A stretch of DNA of 64,000 nt from Phragmites australis (Eukaryota > Streptophyta > Magnoliopsida > Poales > Poaceae). The notes under the pieces are model-generated. The model ran no database searches, was not told the DNA's origin, and saw only the letters and a program-made list of their open reading frames with translations. The translations under genes and the position numbers were made by a program. This document shows positions 22,712 to 37,928 of this stretch, piece by piece. The first letter of the stretch is position 1, and each line of letters opens with the position of its first letter. The stretch spans positions 2,893,501-2,957,500 of the forward strand of contig NC_084932.1 in assembly GCF_958298935.1 (NCBI RefSeq), read 5' to 3'.

Positions 22712-24085
22712 CATGCCTGTCATGCTTAGTATTTTGCTCTTTAGCCCTGATATATACATATTTAGGATGGGTTCATGTTCATATTCATGTTCATAATTTA
22801 TCTATATATTAAATTAAATCTAAAAGTGTTTTTTATTCAACAATTAATACTTCCTCTAACTGCAAATATAAGTTATTTAGACCAATTACACGGGTCTCCA
22901 ATATAAGTCATATAGATAATGTGCTAAAATGTTTATCCAAGTTATGATCGCGGCTCCTCGCAAAAAAAGTTATAATTGCAGCTTTCAATCAAATTCGCAC
23001 TGAAATTGTTGTTGTTGTATTGAAAGCTGAGGTTTTTTTTTCTCGCTAGACGTACGAGGATGCGGAAAGAGTGCAATGCCTGTAAAAAGATATTTACGCA
23101 ACTGCCTATGGCAAGATAAAAGTGGAGGCTAGAACTGGGACCTTAGCATGAGTCAGCCGATTTGCTCGCCAGAGAAATAGGATTGGTTTGGTAGAGTTTT
23201 TATTGATCTAATTTTTTTGAAAGTGATTTTTTAGATAAATTTTATAGAGAAAGTAATTACGTGCGGTAAATGAATAAAGGAAAGTTATTTTTTTAACTCA
23301 TAACATCGAGTTTATTTTAAAGAATCACTCTTACAGATTTCACTTAAAAAACTAAAAACTAAAAACAGTTGTTTAGCAAACTCCCTAGATTCCATTTGAA
23401 AAGCTACTCTAAGAGCTATGCTAAATAGACCTATAATCTTCCTTTTTTTTTGTTTGTATTTTTATGGTCCTGTTGTCCATTATATTGCGTCCGACTTTAC
23501 TCTTGTTTTTTTTAATATAAATAGATAGCTCTAATGCTTGAATCGTTAAAAGAAAGCTGGATATTTTAAATTAAAAAAGAGAGAAAAGGACTTGGTGAGA
23601 TCCACCAGTTAGAAGGCCCATGCACAAATAGGATCCAGCGAGGAACGGGTTGGGCTGATGGGCGCACCACGGCAGCGGGCAGCCATTGACGGGGCCCACC
23701 ATCCCGATCGATCGGACGGCTCAGTTTCCTCCACGCGGTTCATCGCAAGGCCCGTTTTGTCCATGCTTCACCAGCTCATTCAAGCCCTTGGCTTTTCCCG
23801 TATTACCCCTTGCGTCCATTTTTTTTTTATTCTTGGCTGTGATTGATTCCGGGATAGGGGCGGACCTAGGTCAAAATTGCAGACCGGACCAGTGACTACT
23901 CCTTTACAATTTCATTAAAAAGATATAAGTTCACTGAAGTCCACTAAAAACTAAGAATTTGAGCTGGTCCGATCTATGCTGGGTCTGCCCATGTCCCACG
24001 ACAACTTATGCATCATACATGACGCCCACTTTCTTTTTCTCCTTTTATATATTTCTATATTTTCATCATGGACCACTGGTTGTTT
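22712..24085. other. Intergenic; possible small MITE near 23190-23390
   Basis: Positions about 23190-23390 have loosely inverted ends (TTTGGTAGAG and TAGCAAACTC) and may be an old MITE. A GC-richer patch at 23640-23780 has no recognisable coding content. No gene is seen. Confidence 0.35.
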
Positions 24086-24380
24086 TAGGATCTATTTGTT
24101 TCAACTGGAGATTCTGAAAAGTAGCTTGTAGATTGTGGATTGTAAAAAGGTGGATTATGAAAAATCTTTAGATTGTGGATTTAAAAAATTTAATAGGCAA
24201 TTCAGTAAAATAGATTTTCACAATCTGTGAAAAGCTGAGGCCTGAGGGAAACCAGATTTTTGAATTCCTACAATCCAATAAGCGAATTAAAAAAACTATG
24301 TCAAAAAACTGCCTATTTGTTTTAGCTTCGAATTGTAAAAACTGAAAACCACTATCCGAAATCGAAACAAACAAACCTTT
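24086..24380. mobile_element. Probable hAT-type MITE, 295 bp
   Basis: The ends TAGGATCTATTTGTTTC and GAAACAAACAAACCTTT are imperfect inverted repeats. The flanks GGTTGTTT and GGTTGAAT match in 6 of 8 bases. The interior repeats GATTGTGGATT-like words, also seen near 9655-9850. Non-coding. Confidence 0.5.
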
Positions 24381-24865
24381 GGTTGAATTTAGTTGAAGGC
24401 ATGAACTGACCCTCCATTTGTGGGTTATCAGTTGTTGTTGCACATTTGTGAAAAGAAAAAAAAAGGTTGTTGATGTACATTTATTGATAGGCCCTTGTCT
24501 ATGTATTTGGTACGTGAATCGGTTTAACTAGAACCGATATCGCAAGATTTCTCACAAAAGGTGCCAAATTATAACATATAAATCATTTGAGAGAAATGGT
24601 ATGGTGATATGGTAATTCATGTCGAGTTCACCTAGCATGGGAGGAGCAAGCAAACCCCTCCACCCATGATAAGGAATGGTAATCATTTAAGGAAGTATGA
24701 AATGCTTGATCATACAATCGAGTTTGTAATGTCCACGCATCACATCATGACTAAGCTAGATAATTGTTGTGTATTTGTTATCATGGGTTGTTGAAAAAGT
24801 CTAGTTGAAACAAATTTTTTTTTATATTCAGAGTAGCTTATAATTTCATGCCTTTTATAGATAAT

Positions 24866-25943
24866 TAACAGCGCTGCTTGCGCTCGGACGTCCGATGGAA
24901 AACTCTCCATCGGACCCTTCCGACGTTCCGTTGCAACATCGAAACACAACGTCTGGAACATCGGAGAATAACGTTCGCAACATAAAAAATATATGCATCA
25001 AAATAGTCCAATGCTATCTGATTTTAGAGGAATTCCCACCGCAACATCAAATTATATTTTATGCAACATACTAGACAAATTGGTTCTGCAACAAATTGAA
25101 AAATACTAATGCAACAACTGAAAATAACTGCTACAACAGATTGATTTATCCATTGCAACATAGGTATTATAAAGATAAAATATATAACAAATGTGAATCA
25201 TAGTTGCAACAAGTGCAGTGAACTATTGCAACAAAAACTCAAAAAGCATGACTTGTTGTAACATGAAAAACCAGCAGAAACACACCAAAATTAGCATTTC
25301 AACATTTGAAAGGCACTGCTGAAATAATTCAATGTACCTGTTGCAACATGGACATATCGTCAAATTGTGGATCCCGAACTCATCAGATTCGGCATGAGGC
25401 TTCTCCCCAGCAGCGGCTCATCAAATCATGTCGCTAGGTCGAGCTCCACTTCATCCAAACCGATGCTAGTTATTAGGATCCAGGTCCTCATCGACCAAAT
25501 CAATACCCCGCCATCGGGATCGAGCTCCTAGCCGCCCAAATCGACACCCTACCGTCGGGATCGAGCTCTCTGCCACCCAAATCGCCTCCCTATCGTTAAG
25601 ATCGAAGCTCCTCATGTTCCGAGTCGACGCCCTACTGTCGGTACCCGAGCTCCTCCTCACGGGATCAAGCTCCTCCGTCGGGAAGGGGTTGGATGCAGAC
25701 CTGAGCGAGAGGCATGATGGGAGCGAACAAGAAAAGAAGCTCAAGAGAGGAGTGACAAGCGGATCGAGCAGATGAGTCCTAAGCTATTGCATTTGTTTTT
25801 CACTCATAGGGGAACGCAACAGAGGGAGGCAGAAGCCGCAGAACGGGTGGTAGGCTATGATGGATGGAACGCCAAATGAGTGGCTGAAATAGACGTCCGA
25901 TTCTTTTAGTTCATCGGACGTCAGTTTAGGAGCATTATCGTTA
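24866..25943. mobile_element. 1078-bp inverted-repeat DNA element with dispersed GCAACA words
   Basis: The left end TAACAGCGCTGCTTGC and right end GAGCATTATCGTTA are imperfect inverted repeats, and inside them GACGTCCGATG faces CATCGGACGTC exactly. The flanks TAGATAAT (24858-24865) and AAGATAAT (25944-25951) match in 7 of 8 bases. The left half carries more than ten GCAACA/TGCAACA words at irregular spacing. The right half is GC-richer with GGGATCGAGCTC-like repeats. No transposase is seen. Superfamily is not certain; an 8-bp duplication suggests hAT. Confidence 0.68.
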
Positions 25944-25951
25944 AAGATAAT

Positions 25952-26255
25952 AGAGGCTTCATTGCCATTTTGCCATCAGTCTGAACTTGTGAGAATTTCT
26001 TTCTTTTTTTTCTCCCTCACCTGATGTGCTTATAAAACTGAGAAAATTGATGATTTACTACTTAAAATATTAATCTTTTGATTATAATACCATTTATGTT
26101 AATAAAATGGAATAAATTGATGATTTGTATCGAAAAGATTGATTATTTAATTATGATGACATTTATATTAATGAAACATAAAATTATCTGGGTCAATGAC
26201 TGCGAATCAAAATAACAAATAAACAAGCACTTCTTGCAAAAATAATCGATTGGCT
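25952..26255. other. AT-rich sequence upstream of actin
   Basis: Probably the distal promoter of the actin gene. It contains a partial direct repeat (AAATTGATGATTT at about 26045 and 26110). No gene is seen. Confidence 0.4.
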
Positions 26256-26261
26256 CAAAAC

Positions 26262-26268
26262 TATAAAA
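26262..26268 (+). promoter_or_regulatory. TATA box of the actin gene
   Basis: TATAAAA is followed about 30 bases later by a C/T-rich leader, and then by a leader exon with a donor at 26414. The spacing fits a transcription start near 26292. Confidence 0.65.
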
Positions 26269-26289
26269 CCAGGTGCAAGGCGAACCCGA

Positions 26290-28629
<2,340 letters not shown>

Positions 28630-30660
28630 GTCCTGGAGCTTCTTCGCCTTTCTTCTCTGTATCTATTGCTTTCTTAAAGTCCTTTTTCGTGTAAGCTACT
28701 ATGTTTGAGACTGTTAGCCTTCGAGCAGGCAGTGTTGTTGGGTTTATTTTGTGGCTCACTACTACGCAACTACTGAACTCTTCATATGTAACATGTCCGG
28801 TGGCTGTTGCTGCTGCATCAGCATGCATTGCTCCAGCTCCTTTCCATTCCAAGTTTGTTGCCAGTGGTGAACCCCCCCCCCCCCCCCCCAAAAAAAAGGA
28901 GAGAAAATTGGAAGTTATCAAACAACCTAGGATCATCTATTGTAACTGTACTTGTGTGAGCCACATTATCATTTCTCTTTGTACATCCATCTAAGATCTG
29001 AAACTCAGTTTGATTGTTATTTCAGTTTATGATTTCTGAGACTGGTTATAACTTTCAAGTTCATGTATGGGGTACTTCTCTGGACTTACATGATAGCCCC
29101 AGTGATGCAGAACTGTTAAGCGTTAATACGTGGAAAATTTGATTGGTTGAAAGATCTTGAGCAGATGCCTGATTGCTTAACAATTATGTTATTGGTCGCA
29201 TTGTACTACCACTCTTTGGGGTATTTGTTGTCATGATTAATGCCAGAATTGCTGAAATTTGATCCTGTGCTGGTTTGGTTCCCATGGTACTGTAAAAGCT
29301 GCCATAGTGATGCTACTTAGTGAGTGCATCGATTCAGGAACATGGGTTGCCCTGTTTGTCTCTGCCTAACATGGGCTGCTGCTGCTTTGCCAGGACCATT
29401 GCTGGTTCCAACTTTCAGTACGCACAAAGTGATTATGCTGCCCATGCCCTTTTAATTGTTACTTTCTTTATATGTTCAGCAGTAACTTTTGGTTAGGTGT
29501 GAGATGTGTCTACCCTTGTTCTTGCTGCCGCACCCAGCTGCCTTGTAGATTTGTAGCATGTGGAGTGTTATGAGTGGTATGCATGTTTCATGTATAGGAA
29601 AACTGGAAAAGGCCTGCACATGCATATGTGTTCAAATGTTTGGCCTGGCATTGGGTGTATCACAATTCATCTGCACTCGTGGAATATTGAAGTGGTAATC
29701 GGCTGTGAGCATTGATATCTACAAGCTCAATGGTGCAATGCAAGTTTTTATCAGGAAAAAGAGGGGAAATTTGAAGGAAAGGGCAGCTCAATGTCAGGTT
29801 CATATATTTCAGGGCATCGGATTTTGGCTAGTTGTTGTGACTGACATGCTCCTTTGGAAAATTGTTTGGTTGTATAAGTGGATTTGTTCTTGTTGTGGGG
29901 ACTTTGAAAATCGATAGGTAATGAAGTTCATTATGTACCTTTGAAGCTCCACAAAGTCTAAGATCTTTAGGGCTCAGTAATCAAGATGAGATCTTTTGGG
30001 GCTAAGAGAAGGAAAGATTTTCGGGTATTAATATATTATTGACATGTTGATTGACAATAAAATGATATATCATTGATAATATAAATGTTGTAGCGGTTTG
30101 GATGAAGAGTGAAACTGGAGGGAATATATTTATGAGAATGTCATGTAGTGTTTACTACATTTATGGTCAGACAATTACGACAATAACTAGTAATTCAATT
30201 ACATGCACTCCGTTCAATTACTTCTCTCAGTAACATATTTTAACTGTTAGATGTTGAATCAATTACTACAATAGACTGCATTAGTTATGATAATTTTAAA
30301 TTAGAAATACTTTACACTGCTATGAGATGCAGGACTAAATTATGGCTGATTACCAGCTATGATGGTAAAAAATTTGCCCTAACTGCAACGCAGAATGAAT
30401 GTGTAGTGATGTAAAATGGCCAACAACTGTTAAAATGGTAGCAATAAAAATAATAGAAATGTGCAAGGGAAAATATACCACAAAGAGGCATGATAATTGA
30501 CATTTAAAATTAGAAGGGATTGTGGCCAAAATAAAGTGTGTACACAAAGCACGCGGATGTACACGACACACAATAAAGTAACTAGGAAGTTGCATTACAA
30601 TCAGATGGAAATTTTAAATAAAGTTGTGCCATGAACATTATTGTGGGATTTGAAGCATAA
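28630..30660. other. Actin 3' region and intergenic sequence
   Basis: The actin 3' untranslated region starts at 28630; its end is not defined. Positions 28872-28889 are a run of 18 C followed by 8 A. No further gene is seen. The 29705-29917 frame has no recognisable content. Confidence 0.5.
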
Positions 30661-30666
30661 ATGGGA

Positions 30667-30933
30667 TCAAGATCTGGGCCTAATTGTCTCCAGACCACGA
30701 GGAAGCTTCTTTATCTCGTTCACGGGGTGGTAAAGCATGTAGAACAAAATCTCAGCCTTGAACAGTGCGGCCATACCCTGCAATGGTAAAGTGATGTAAC
30801 TATACTGAGATGAATGAAAATTAAAACTGCAAAAATGGATGAATATGAACTTCGTTGAAATGAGAGGACTGACCAGAATTATTGGTGTCTCGAAAACTTT
30901 GACCCTCCCATGGAGCTGCCAGGGAGGATTCAT
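30667..30933 (-). CDS. Small 56-residue protein with one membrane segment, unrecognised
   Basis: Two minus-strand coding exons, 30933-30874 and 30777-30667, join in phase 0 through an intron of 96 bases (30778-30873; donor GTCAGT, acceptor TTGCAG). They give 56 residues starting MNPPWQLHGRVKVFE and ending RGLETIRPRS. A hydrophobic stretch IILGMAALFKAEILFYMLY (about 18-36) suggests one membrane helix. A 5' exon (donor GTGAGT at 31526) precedes the start. If spliced, an in-frame TAG lies one codon before the ATG, fixing the start. The size and form recall small accessory subunits of mitochondrial complexes, but that is only analogy. Confidence 0.7.
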   Translation of the reverse strand: MNPPWQLHGRVKVFETPIILVSPLISTKFIFIHFCSFNFHSSQYSYITLPLQGMAALFKAEILFYMLYHPVNEIKKLPRGLETIRPRS

Positions 30934-31526
30934 CCCCTACAAGAAAAACATGATATAAACAATAGTATTGTGCTAAGCTCCTTGACGACAATCAAGTGAG
31001 TTGCACACACATTGCATGCCTGAGCAATGAACCAGTACTATGCAGCACCTATAATTTGGAGGGCAAATTACCGCAATAGAACAATGCTCTTTCCAAAAGC
31101 TCAATTTTGAATTTACGACAAATCAAATTTACTAGAACTAAATAACATCAAAGTAGGGATTTACTATAAGCCTAATCTAAGTTATGATATTGTTCAAAAA
31201 ATAGGATTCCCCGCATTCACAAACCAATTGAGCCATGAACACAGTTGACATGCAACTAATTAATAAAAAAACAACGAAATTAATGTAACCAGGTGACATA
31301 AAAAAGGAAAAAAAATACAATGGTAGGCTCAGAGCTCCAAAATCATCTTGGCGTGGAGTAATCCATTCTATGCAAAATCTAACAAGAACAACGATGAACA
31401 GTGGATCAAGAAACCTAACCTTCCTAAACAATAGTGTTAACCTAACCTCCCTGAACAAGAAATCTAACAAGAACAATGATGAAATTGAGGTTGTTGTGGG
31501 GGATGCGCCTATGCGCGCCTACTCAC

Positions 31527-31720
31527 CTAGAGAGGTTTCGGATCGAATCTGAGATGACAGTTGGCCGGGCACCCTAGCGCCAAAATCGACGGTCACTAGA
31601 CGCCTTGGGTGCTTGAATCCGGCTGCTGCCGGGATGGAACGGCAGATGGAGGCAGCACGACTCGGAATGGGGAAGGCGTCGACGGAAAATCGGAGGGATG
31701 GAAGGTCCACTGCCACGATG
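31527..31720 (-). other. 5' exon of the 56-residue protein gene
   Basis: A GC-rich island ends in CTCTAG and is followed on the minus strand by the donor GTGAGTAGG. It contains a 65-codon open frame (31716-31519) that would run past the donor. Joining the exon to the acceptor at 30937 places the main start codon in a different frame, so that frame is at most an upstream ORF. Confidence 0.5.
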
Positions 31721-31724
31721 AATT

Positions 31725-33555
31725 GATGTTGTGGCCTCAGCGGTGCGACTGGGGGTGGTTCTGTACGAATCGAGGTTTCTAGGAACGGAGGCTCAATTTG
31801 GGGGACGTTCAGCTGGTTCCATCACTACGGATGAGGGCGACTGAGAGAGCCAAGCCGAGCCGGGATGAACAAGAACCGAGCCGAGCTGGGATGAAGGGAT
31901 CAGGAAGATAGCGAGTCTGTTAGGTGGTTGGGCTGGGCAGGATGAGATCGATTGGTCAGGTGCGCTCGCTTTAGGTCAGGCTACAGAATTGACTATTCTA
32001 CAGCCGGCTATAGATAAATACATACACACATATCCTTTTAGGCGTGCAGTGCCTTAAATAAGTTATTCAATGCGCGGCCAAGCGATGCCCTTCCAACCCA
32101 CTCGTCAATGGATGCACCCGCCCATCTAGCCATCAGGGCAGCAACGTCGACCGACCCACCATATTTGTGAGCGGTCCAATTATATCCAGACACATAGAAA
32201 ATACTTTCTGACTAACTAGAAACCTTCCAATTAATATAAAAAAATGTCAAAAAGTCAATGGAAACTGTTACCATTAAGTACCATAAAGATTTTAAATCTT
32301 CATCGAAAATTTGTAAGTGTGGAAAGTTGTGCCAAATCGGCAAGCTAGCCAATCATATTATGACACGTAACAATCAAACCACAACCTCACACAGAAAATT
32401 AGTGTAGACTAACTGAAAAATCCACAAAAGGTAATCGGAACATTTCAAATAGACACCGCAAAATTGCAAGAAAATTTGGAATTTATACCAGAAAGTAGTA
32501 TTGTTTTTGTCTTGAAATATCCATTATTTATTGGAGTGTCTTCTGCTCTTTATCGAAAAATGATATTTACTTTTGATCAAATTTATATTTTTTCCAAAAA
32601 ATATGATTTTTTTTCCATTTAGTTGTGTGTTCGTTTCTGATTCATTTGCGAAACACGAGCCATACATTTTTTAACGTAACAACTGTTTAATGTAATTAGA
32701 AAACTATTGTAATGTTATGTTGATTTGAAATTTTCGGGAATATCACTTCATAATGCTCCATGGGTCCAGGGGGAGGGATGTTCTTTCATCGCGGAATCTC
32801 TGTTGTGGTTTCTATTGCTTTCCAATAATTAGTTTTTCTCGTGGTGTTCTAGCCCTCGGTGATCCACGGTGATCTCCTCCGCATTCTTCCTAAATCAGTG
32901 ACTCAAGGTGTTACCTACCACGTTCGACCCCCTTCTCACATCTGCTCATTCACCGCAAGACCCCCTCGGGGCACTCAGCCTCTTGTTAGGATTGCCAACC
33001 CTCTGCGATTCAACGGCGTTGGTGTACATTGTTTAATCAATCCCCTGTAACACACTCCAGTGTAGAATTAGGGTTTGAAGCTTCCCCTTTTTGAAATCTC
33101 AATAATGTTTTGGTTGTGCCATTAAATATTATAGATATAGCATTTTAAGGTTTTAAATTGGCATTGCAATTCAATTTCAATGTCGATTCATGTCAATCTG
33201 AGACCCTAATTTGTCATTTATAGTATAGGTTTATTCGTTTTATTAAAAAGTATTAGAAAAATTTCGCACTTTGTCAACCAGGAAAAAAGAATTACAAAAA
33301 ATTTAAAACTGAACAGCAAAATATACTAAAACTAGAATGAATATCATATCCGAAAAATATGTTAGAAGCTAACAAGAAAATCCATCTCTTTTGCATATGT
33401 AAATTATTTAAAATGATATTTAGGAAACTTAACCATAATATATAATAGATGTAAACCATAAAATCTGACCATTGTAATAAGAAGAATAATCTATTGCGCA
33501 TCTTAAAAATATCTAACATCATAACAGGACATCTACGTAAATGAAACCGTAAAAA
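31725..33555. other. Intergenic region
   Basis: 31725-31990 is GC-rich and probably promoter sequence of the minus-strand small-protein gene. The rest is AT-rich. The frame at 32859-33050 has no recognisable content. Nothing else is supported. Confidence 0.45.
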
Positions 33556-33559
33556 ATTG

Positions 33560-35560
33560 TTAAATGTAGTAAGATGTAACACAAATATTATCATTCCACT
33601 ATATGTTTCTTTTCCCTCTGCAGCCCTTCTCCTGTGTTGGATCCTCAGCATTTGCTTCGTGAATCTATGCAACGCAGTTTACTCATCCACAAAGATGTTC
33701 TTCACCATCATGTTTGTGCTCTCAATCCTTTGCATTGAGGTCATTCTACCGCAATATTCCTTCTTGGAGTATGCTCTTACCCATCTTTCACGTTACCACA
33801 TACATACTTTCCAGTGAGGGGTTGCCATGAAAATTGTACTCTTCCATCATCTCAGCCCAAGCGTTCTCAAACTTGAAAGTCTTTGTGTTGTTCGCACAGT
33901 TCTTTCAATGTTGGTTATACATTATTTACAACGTGCCACCTACACAACCTATGGACTGTGATTGGGAACACACGACCTGTTGCCATCCTCATAGCCAAGT
34001 CCTAGTCTGAATAAGAAAAAAAGTTTCCATCATAACTTATCAATGGTAACAAACACATGATAATATCCTATATTACTCGATGTTTCCTAACCTGTTAACA
34101 TGCACCTCAGATGTTTTTCACCCCCCATGCACCTCTTAAATGTATGGAACAACCACTTGAATGTAAAAACTTATTCATCCCCCATAAGTGAACAACCAAA
34201 TATAACATTTTGTTGATGATGGTTGGAGCCTACGAATATAGCGAGCGACATGTCGTATATATTTTTCTTGTATGTAGTGTCTAAGGTGACTGGATCCCCA
34301 AAATCTATATGCCCACCTGCATGCTTGCATGTCTCTAGAAAATGTGTTGAACTACCCGATTATCGTCTAGCTTGACATTCCAATAGAATTGTGGGTTATG
34401 GGATCAACACTCATTGAAGAATTCAATAAGCTTATTGATGTCATCGGCATTTTCCGCACGTAGGTTCATGGATTTCCTATTCCCAAGCCATGTAATAATT
34501 ATCAACATGCATACATGACAACTATAAATTGGAAAACATTAGGTTTTTTTTTTATCAAGAAAACCAGTTAGAAGTTAACGTATAACATTCCTTTTAACCA
34601 GAAAAATATCAAAAAATGTGTTGAATTGATGACGTAAAATATTATCCCCATGATCGGAAATGTATAACATATTAACCGGAAAATGTATATAAATTCTTTT
34701 GGAGGTGTTGCAAATACATAATATATTCATTAGGTGATGAAATTTCACCTATCCTCAATGTCCCTTGCCTTCATGGGTATGTTTCGCTCTCCTCCATGCG
34801 TCTCGTATAGCATGTTCCTCATACAATTAGCCAGTACTTACTCCTTTGCGTCTCGTCCACAAATTTCATCTCTACTGGATCCATTTTCTTGTGACACTCC
34901 ATATGACTTGTAAATGTTGGTGTCTTCGCTAGAGGATGGTTATGATACAGCCTCAAGTTCTCTATTATAACCTATTGAAGAATCTCTCCGTCTTCATCGT
35001 TGACATCCTTGAGCTTCATGTACGCTTTACAGTTTGACTTATTGGATATCTTGTCGCACACTTGCACCTAGGCCGGCTTGTAGAACTTTCCTATCCTTTC
35101 AAGGCAGTAGCATATCCCCTTGCTATTTTTTTTCTGTCCCAACAAACTTCGAACCCTATCTGATGAGCACACTCTTTGTAGAACTCGTACACAACCTCCT
35201 CGTCTTTGAAGGCCATACCGATTTTTCGGCATGATAGAATTGTCCACCTCGAGACCATGGAAATTAATAATTAAGAACACTAGGTAACAACAATTTAAAC
35301 ATGTTCAAGCAGGTTCCTCAAAACTTTGCACTTGTTAAATAACACCTAAAAATGTATTGTGCCGATAAGTAAAACAAAACGCATCTCTTCCGTGAGTGAA
35401 TGCCAGGTCATCTTCAGGGGTCCTCATCTCATATGTAGTGAGAGTTGATGGTGGCGTATTTTCTTCTCGGTGTGGAACCTACGTAGAGTTCGGAAGCATC
35501 GACAACGTTGGTATCATTTTTGATTGGTAAAATAGAGGATACTATTGAAAAAGTATCTAT
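33560..35560 (-). pseudogene. FAR1-like: FAR1/FHY3-type (MULE-derived) pseudogene
   Basis: Minus-strand fragments appear in the order of a FAR1-related protein. FKDEEVVYEFYKECAHQIGF (about 35230-35170) is the FAR1 DNA-binding start, and AYMKLKDVNDEDGE and RLYHNHPLAKTP follow. The MULE transposase core then reads HIDFGDPVTLDTTYKKN and FVGSNHHQQNVIFGCSLM (about 34320-34200). Next come FTFKWLFHTFKRCMGG and then RMTSMQRIESTN with FTKQMLRIQHRRRA (about 33760-33600). Stops and frame changes separate these blocks. FAR1/FHY3 proteins are light-signalling transcription factors derived from Mutator transposases; this copy may equally be a transposon relic. The C-terminal SWIM zinc finger was not found. 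Confidence 0.75.
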
Positions 35561-35599
35561 ATTAAAAAATACCATCGGTGTGAGGATGATATAGAACTC

Positions 35600-36604
35600 A
35601 TATATCATCCTCACACCCGATAGTATTTTCTAATTTTTATGATGGCACCTAACAAATTGTCTCTTTATGATTCAATGTAAAGCAGGGCGCGTTGACGAAG
35701 AAATCGATGGAGCGGTCTAAGGGACGCTCAAAACAGGAGACATTGCTAATTCTGTACCTCGACATTCTGGTGTAGTCAGTTCCCCAGAATGAGATGAATG
35801 TCGTCTCTCAACAAGATTTGATCTGTTGCAGCCAGTATGCGTGTTTGTTACAAGTGATTTCGTTCCACAGATATGAATCGTGGGCGTAAATCACGGATGT
35901 GCGCCATAACAACCAGGATTTTTTTGGTGGATCAGTTACCAGGAAAATCATAGTATGAATTTTTTTCCTGTAAACTGGAATATGTTGTCATTATTATCGA
36001 CAATTAAAAAGTTGTTCGATGATGCGAAAAAAAACTTAATTCCATCGGACAAAAAGGGAAGTTGGGCTTGCAGGGCCCGGAAAGGCACTAGTACGCTCCA
36101 AACCAATGCCAGCCTCAACAACCCTTCAGTTTCATCATTCGGAGAACAATTATATAAAACATGTTATTACCGGAAATGTATTACTAACATACTGGAAAAT
36201 CATTGTAAATTGGAAAGATATTTTTTCCTTCGGGAACAGAATGTGTAAACTTTGAAATTTGTAAAAGAAAACCATTGAAAGCGTTGAATTTATATTTTTA
36301 GTCAGGAATATGTTTGTTTTCCGGAATAAAAACCTCTGCAATTTGATTGATTTTTTGTACTGCAACTATTTCTCATGTGTTGGACTGAGTCTGAATAACT
36401 TTTCCATTTGCGGGATCGATCTTCCGGTTTTTTCCACAGGCAGTCGTTTATCAAAACTTCTAGTTTTATCCGTCAGTGTAAGTGTATTCCGGTTACAGGA
36501 CCGAAACTTCCGGTTTTATCCGCCCGTGGATGTATTGGGTCGCTCCGGCATGGTCGAGCTACTCTAGGCGCTGGCACGTGGAATAATATTTAACGCGTTG
36601 AGCG

Positions 36605-36652
<48 letters not shown>

Positions 36653-37780
36653 ATAATATATTATTCCTATGGTCATCCTTATTAAAAAAACAACTACACT
36701 TGCTTTTAGTAAATTGGTACCATTTTCACAAGTATGGATATTTTCTCATTATATGCCCCCTAAAGTGATATAAATACTAAATTTTCCCTTGTAACGGTGG
36801 GCTAGGTTTCTAGATGTATAAGGCGACTTTGCTAGTCTTACATTATAGATCACTATTTATTCAATAATACATTGTGCCCCAAAAGATCCTATTATGTAAA
36901 ATCCTATCCTATACACGCCTGCTCGGTCGTGAAAGACAAAGAGCCCTCTTTTTTTTAGGAAATGAACTCCACACAACTTTCCTATTTGGAAACTTCACTT
37001 ATGGGTGCTTGGTGTTTTCATGCTTCGGTTGATGAACTCCCTGAGCATCTATGCGAGTGCAGAACTAAAACCCATATTACCAACTTTCCTTCATAATTGA
37101 GCCTTGAAATATGAAGACTCCAGATAAAATGTGGGCGATTTGGATGGCTGCACGAGGTTATATCTAAAGATTATATAAAACTCCACTCTCTATTTTTTCG
37201 TCTTGGTATACAATTTCTTAATTACTTCTGATTTAGTTAGCCAATGTCTTTTTATACGGCTTTAGCGTTAGCTTCTCTCTATAAAACATCAAAGTTTGAA
37301 TTTTAGAGTAATACCATTTTAGCTCCCGTTGACATGCTGCAGTGTAAGTGTTTATTGCACTCTTTGTTTTTTATTTTCTCCTCTGCTTTAATATATTTCA
37401 GCAACTCTCTTACCCTCCTTTCGGGAAAAAAAAAACACCAAATACTGCCAAACGACAAGATTCTTGATTAGCTTGGAAAGAAGCATAAGCTAGGATTTGG
37501 AAAGAAGCACAAGCACAAGTGATTATAATCTGGATAATCATAATCAACTAGGAAATGATACCTCGTGAGTCGTGCATGAACTAAGAAACCATTTAAACTG
37601 TTGGAATATGCCATCCAGCCGTGCAGCCCAGCGCCGCATATGCGACCTGCCCATCTGTTAGGGTTTGTTTATACAAATAGATTTGACTTGGAGATAGAGA
37701 TTGACGTGACAAAGGTCCTTCAAAATTTGCTGTTAAATTGTGTTTTCGTAGGAAGAAAAAGAAAAGAAAAAAGATGCTGT
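35600..37780. other. Intergenic AT-rich region
   Basis: No gene is seen. A (TA)n microsatellite occupies about 36609-36645. Short frames at 35955-36248 and 36310-36593 have no family resemblance I recognise. Confidence 0.45.
36609..36645. repeat. (TA)n microsatellite
   Basis: About 18 uninterrupted TA units lie in AT-rich intergenic DNA. Confidence 0.95.
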
Positions 37781-37789
37781 TGAATTGTG

Positions 37790-37928
37790 CGATTGGATCA
37801 AACCTTTAGACCGGTCCCCTTGAACCGGGACTTCAAAGACCACCTCACCCTGCCCCCGAGGCGGCTGCAGTAGGGTTCTGCGGCGGCGCCCGGCGGCTTC
37901 CCCCGTGACGAAGCCCAGGCCGAACAAG
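37790..37928 (+). other. Probable 5' untranslated exon of the trihelix gene
   Basis: A GC-rich island in AT-rich DNA ends CGAACAAG at 37928 and is followed by the donor GTATGCG. The next plausible coding exon on this strand starts near 40039. Positions 37936-38050 then hold two tandem copies of a roughly 60-base unit containing GGGCTCGTGCGATCAAGGGA. Confidence 0.45.

Noticed and set aside
32859..33050. 63-codon plus-strand frame in moderate GC
   Set aside because: No conserved motif and no context; could not be told from chance.
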